From Bradyrhizobium sp. CCGB01 (GTDB lineage: Bacteria; Pseudomonadota; Alphaproteobacteria; Rhizobiales; Xanthobacteraceae), in assembly GCF_024199795.1 (NCBI RefSeq), contig NZ_JANADK010000001.1, forward strand, positions 248,001 to 312,000: a stretch of DNA of 64,000 nt, in the 5' to 3' direction. The first letter of the stretch is position 1. Each line of letters begins with the position of its first letter. The position numbers and the translations under genes are program-made. Below are positions 62,719-64,000 of this stretch, piece after piece. The notes under the pieces are model-generated. The model saw only the letters and a list, made by a program, of their open reading frames with translations. It was not told the origin of the DNA and made no database searches.

Positions 62719-62787
62719 GGGTTGCTTCGCTTCGCGCGCAAGGGCGACTATAGATAGACCGCCAATAGCAACAATAAGGACAATCCC

Positions 62788-63711
62788 ATGCGTATCCTCG
62801 TGGTCGGCGCCGGCGCCATCGGCGGCTATTTTGGTGGCAGGCTGTTGCAGGCCGGCCGCGACGTCACCTTTCTGGTGCGCCCGCGGCGCGCCTCCGAGCT
62901 TGCGAGCGACGGCCTCGTCATCAAGAGCCCGAACGGCGATGTCACCTTGAAGAATCCGCCGACCGTGCAGGCCGACGCGCTCAAGGACAAGTTCGACGTC
63001 GTGCTGCTCAGCTGCAAGGCGTTCGACCTCGATGACGCCATCAAGTCGTTTGCCGCGGCGGTCGGACCGAACACCGCGATCATTCCGATGCTCAACGGCA
63101 TGAAGCACCTCGATACGCTCGACCAGAAATTCGGCAAGGAGCGCGTGCTCGGCGGCCTCTGCGCGATTGCCGCGACCCTGAACGAGAAGCGCGAGGTGGT
63201 GCAGCTCCAGCCGATGCAGTCGCTCAGTTACGGCGAGCGCGACGGCAAGCTGTCGGATCGCGTCAAGGCGATCGACGAGGCCTTCAAGACCGGCATCAAT
63301 GGCGCGGCCGCCAGCCAGAACATCATGCAGGACATGTGGGAGAAGTGGGTGTTTTTGTCCTCGCTCGCCGCAAGCACTAGCCTGATGCGCACCTCCGTCG
63401 GCAACATCCTCGCCGCCCCCGGCGGCCGGGACTTTTTGCTCGGCATGCTGGACGAGACCAGCGCGATCGCCACCGCGTCAGGCTACACCCCGGGCGGCCC
63501 GTTCTTCGAGCGCGTGAAGGGCAACCTCACCACTGAGGGATCGCCGATGACGGCATCCATGTTCCGCGACGTCAAGGCGGGCCTGCCGGTCGAGGCCGAT
63601 CATGTCATCGGCGATCTGATCGCGCGCGCAGATGCCGCCAAGGTGCCGGTGCCGAAGCTGCGTATCGCGTACACGCATCTGAAGGCGTATGAGAAGCAGC
63701 GGGCCAGCTAA
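62788..63711 (+). CDS. panE: 2-dehydropantoate 2-reductase (PanE/ApbA family)
   Basis: A 307-residue protein of the ketopantoate reductase family. The NADP fold is RILVVGAGAIGGYFGGRLL at residues 2-20; conserved Lys lies in VVLLSCKAFDLDDAI and the C-terminal Asn/Ser/Glu region is MWEKWVFLSSLAASTSLMRTS and GLPVEADHVIGDLI. It reduces 2-dehydropantoate to pantoate for coenzyme A. Other family members act on other keto acids, so the assignment is to the family first. Convergent with the cytochrome c gene. Confidence 0.85.
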   Translation: MRILVVGAGAIGGYFGGRLLQAGRDVTFLVRPRRASELASDGLVIKSPNGDVTLKNPPTVQADALKDKFDVVLLSCKAFDLDDAIKSFAAAVGPNTAIIPMLNGMKHLDTLDQKFGKERVLGGLCAIAATLNEKREVVQLQPMQSLSYGERDGKLSDRVKAIDEAFKTGINGAAASQNIMQDMWEKWVFLSSLAASTSLMRTSVGNILAAPGGRDFLLGMLDETSAIATASGYTPGGPFFERVKGNLTTEGSPMTASMFRDVKAGLPVEADHVIGDLIARADAAKVPVPKLRIAYTHLKAYEKQRAS

Positions 63712-63725
63712 CCAAATATTCCGCT

Positions 63726-63763
63726 GTCGTCCCGGGGCGCACATAGCGCGAACCCGGGACGAC
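63726..63763. terminator. Hairpin between panE and cytochrome c genes
   Basis: GTCGTCCCGGG and CCCGGGACGAC are perfect inverted arms around a GCGCACATAGCGCGAA loop, of the same GTCGTCCC family as at 24022, placed between convergent genes where it can stop both transcripts. Confidence 0.6.
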
Positions 63764-63790
63764 GATTGCGTTTGCGGGTACAGCCGCGCG

Positions 63791-64000
63791 TTATTTGAAA
63801 TACGCCAGATAATGCGAAACGGCGGTGATCTCCTCGTCGCTCATGTGATAGGCGACATCGGCCATCGCGGCGACGCCGCCGCCGACGCGCTGGCCCGTCT
63901 TATAGTCGTGCAGCGCCTTGACCAGATATTCCTCGCGCTGACCCGCGAGCCGGGCGACGGCCTTGGTGCCGGCGAAGCTGTCGGTGTGGCATGAGGCGCA
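63791..64000 (-). CDS. c-type cytochrome, C-terminal part (partial, runs off the window)
   Basis: The frame is open from the window edge to the stop at 63791. The visible 69 residues are CASCHTDSFAGTKAVARLAG through QREEYLVKALHDYKTGQRVG to the end (AYHMSDEEITAVSHYLAYFK), with the heme motif CASCH at the window edge, GVAAMADVAYHMSDEEI carrying the axial Met. It is the last domain of a class I, cytochrome c553/c4-like electron carrier. The N-terminus is not in the window. Confidence 0.88.
   Translation of the reverse strand, partial: CASCHTDSFAGTKAVARLAGQREEYLVKALHDYKTGQRVGGGVAAMADVAYHMSDEEITAVSHYLAYFK

Overview
The window is high-GC DNA from an alphaproteobacterium and looks like a Bradyrhizobium or a close Nitrobacteraceae relative. 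The evidence is conserved Rhizobiales gene order (hemD / mitofilin-like / hemY opposite tsaD-gpsA-EVE; DUF1674-rsmB-heparinase-purH; yggT-yggU-folD), two class III nucleotidyl cyclases, many small periplasmic proteins, and palindromic intergenic repeats of the Bradyrhizobium type (copies near 2.1, 30.2, 39.7 and 54.4 kb). This is an inference from content; no rRNA is present. I see about 64 protein genes, two tRNAs, one clear riboswitch, and no transposase, integrase, phage gene or CRISPR array, so it reads as chromosomal backbone with some accessory islets.

Layout. 0-6.2 kb: a Sel1-like membrane protein with a TAXI-type solute-binding protein, a YkvA-like protein, pterin carbinolamine dehydratase, a second membrane-anchored TAXI protein, and a Tat-exported PhoD phosphatase. 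6.2-7.5 kb: a receiver-only response regulator divergent from a Crp/Fnr regulator. 7.6-10.3 kb: a compact overlapping operon of an Lgt-like membrane protein, a Tes-like radical SAM enzyme (COG1964 type) and two tandemly duplicated small Cys-containing membrane proteins. This is my best candidate for an undescribed system, possibly lipid-tail chemistry at the membrane. 10.5-20.2 kb: typA, an amine oxidase, a minus-strand block (DCC protein, SDR-DoxX fusion, DUF2269, alpha/beta hydrolase), a GNAT, ppa, and folD-yggU-yggT. 20.3-28.4 kb: tRNA-Ala, a crotonase, a GATase, an SDR, a TerB protein, and an esterase-P450-adenylate cyclase operon. 28.5-33 kb: an MFS exporter, two small Cys-rich secreted paralogues, a NodB-type deacetylase, a Thr/Ala-rich secreted protein and tRNA-Thr.

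33-42.6 kb: hemY, mitofilin-like and hemD opposite tsaD-gpsA-EVE, a second cyclase, an SRPBCC protein and topoisomerase IB. 43-48.9 kb: acs, a subtilisin-like protease with a histone-H1-like basic tail preceded by a small protein that resembles its propeptide (a second system worth testing), an L,D-transpeptidase and a thermonuclease-like protein. 49-54.3 kb: DUF1674 (SDHAF4-like), rsmB, heparinase II/III and purH under a ZTP riboswitch. 54.4-64 kb: two MFS transporters, gamma-glutamyltransferase, a GST divergent from a DUF2239 gene with a striking operator-promoter, a MATE pump, a DsbA-like isomerase, panE and the C-terminal end of a cytochrome c.

Functional threads: one-carbon and purine metabolism (folD, purH with its ZTP sensor), heme synthesis and membrane organisation (hemD/Y), membrane lipids (Lgt-like/Tes-like, gpsA, crotonase), envelope modification (L,D-transpeptidase, deacetylase, heparinase), and glutathione/thiol chemistry (GST, GGT, DsbA-like isomerase). 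Many starts were moved from the longest open frame to a codon with a better ribosome-binding site; the reason is given in each entry.
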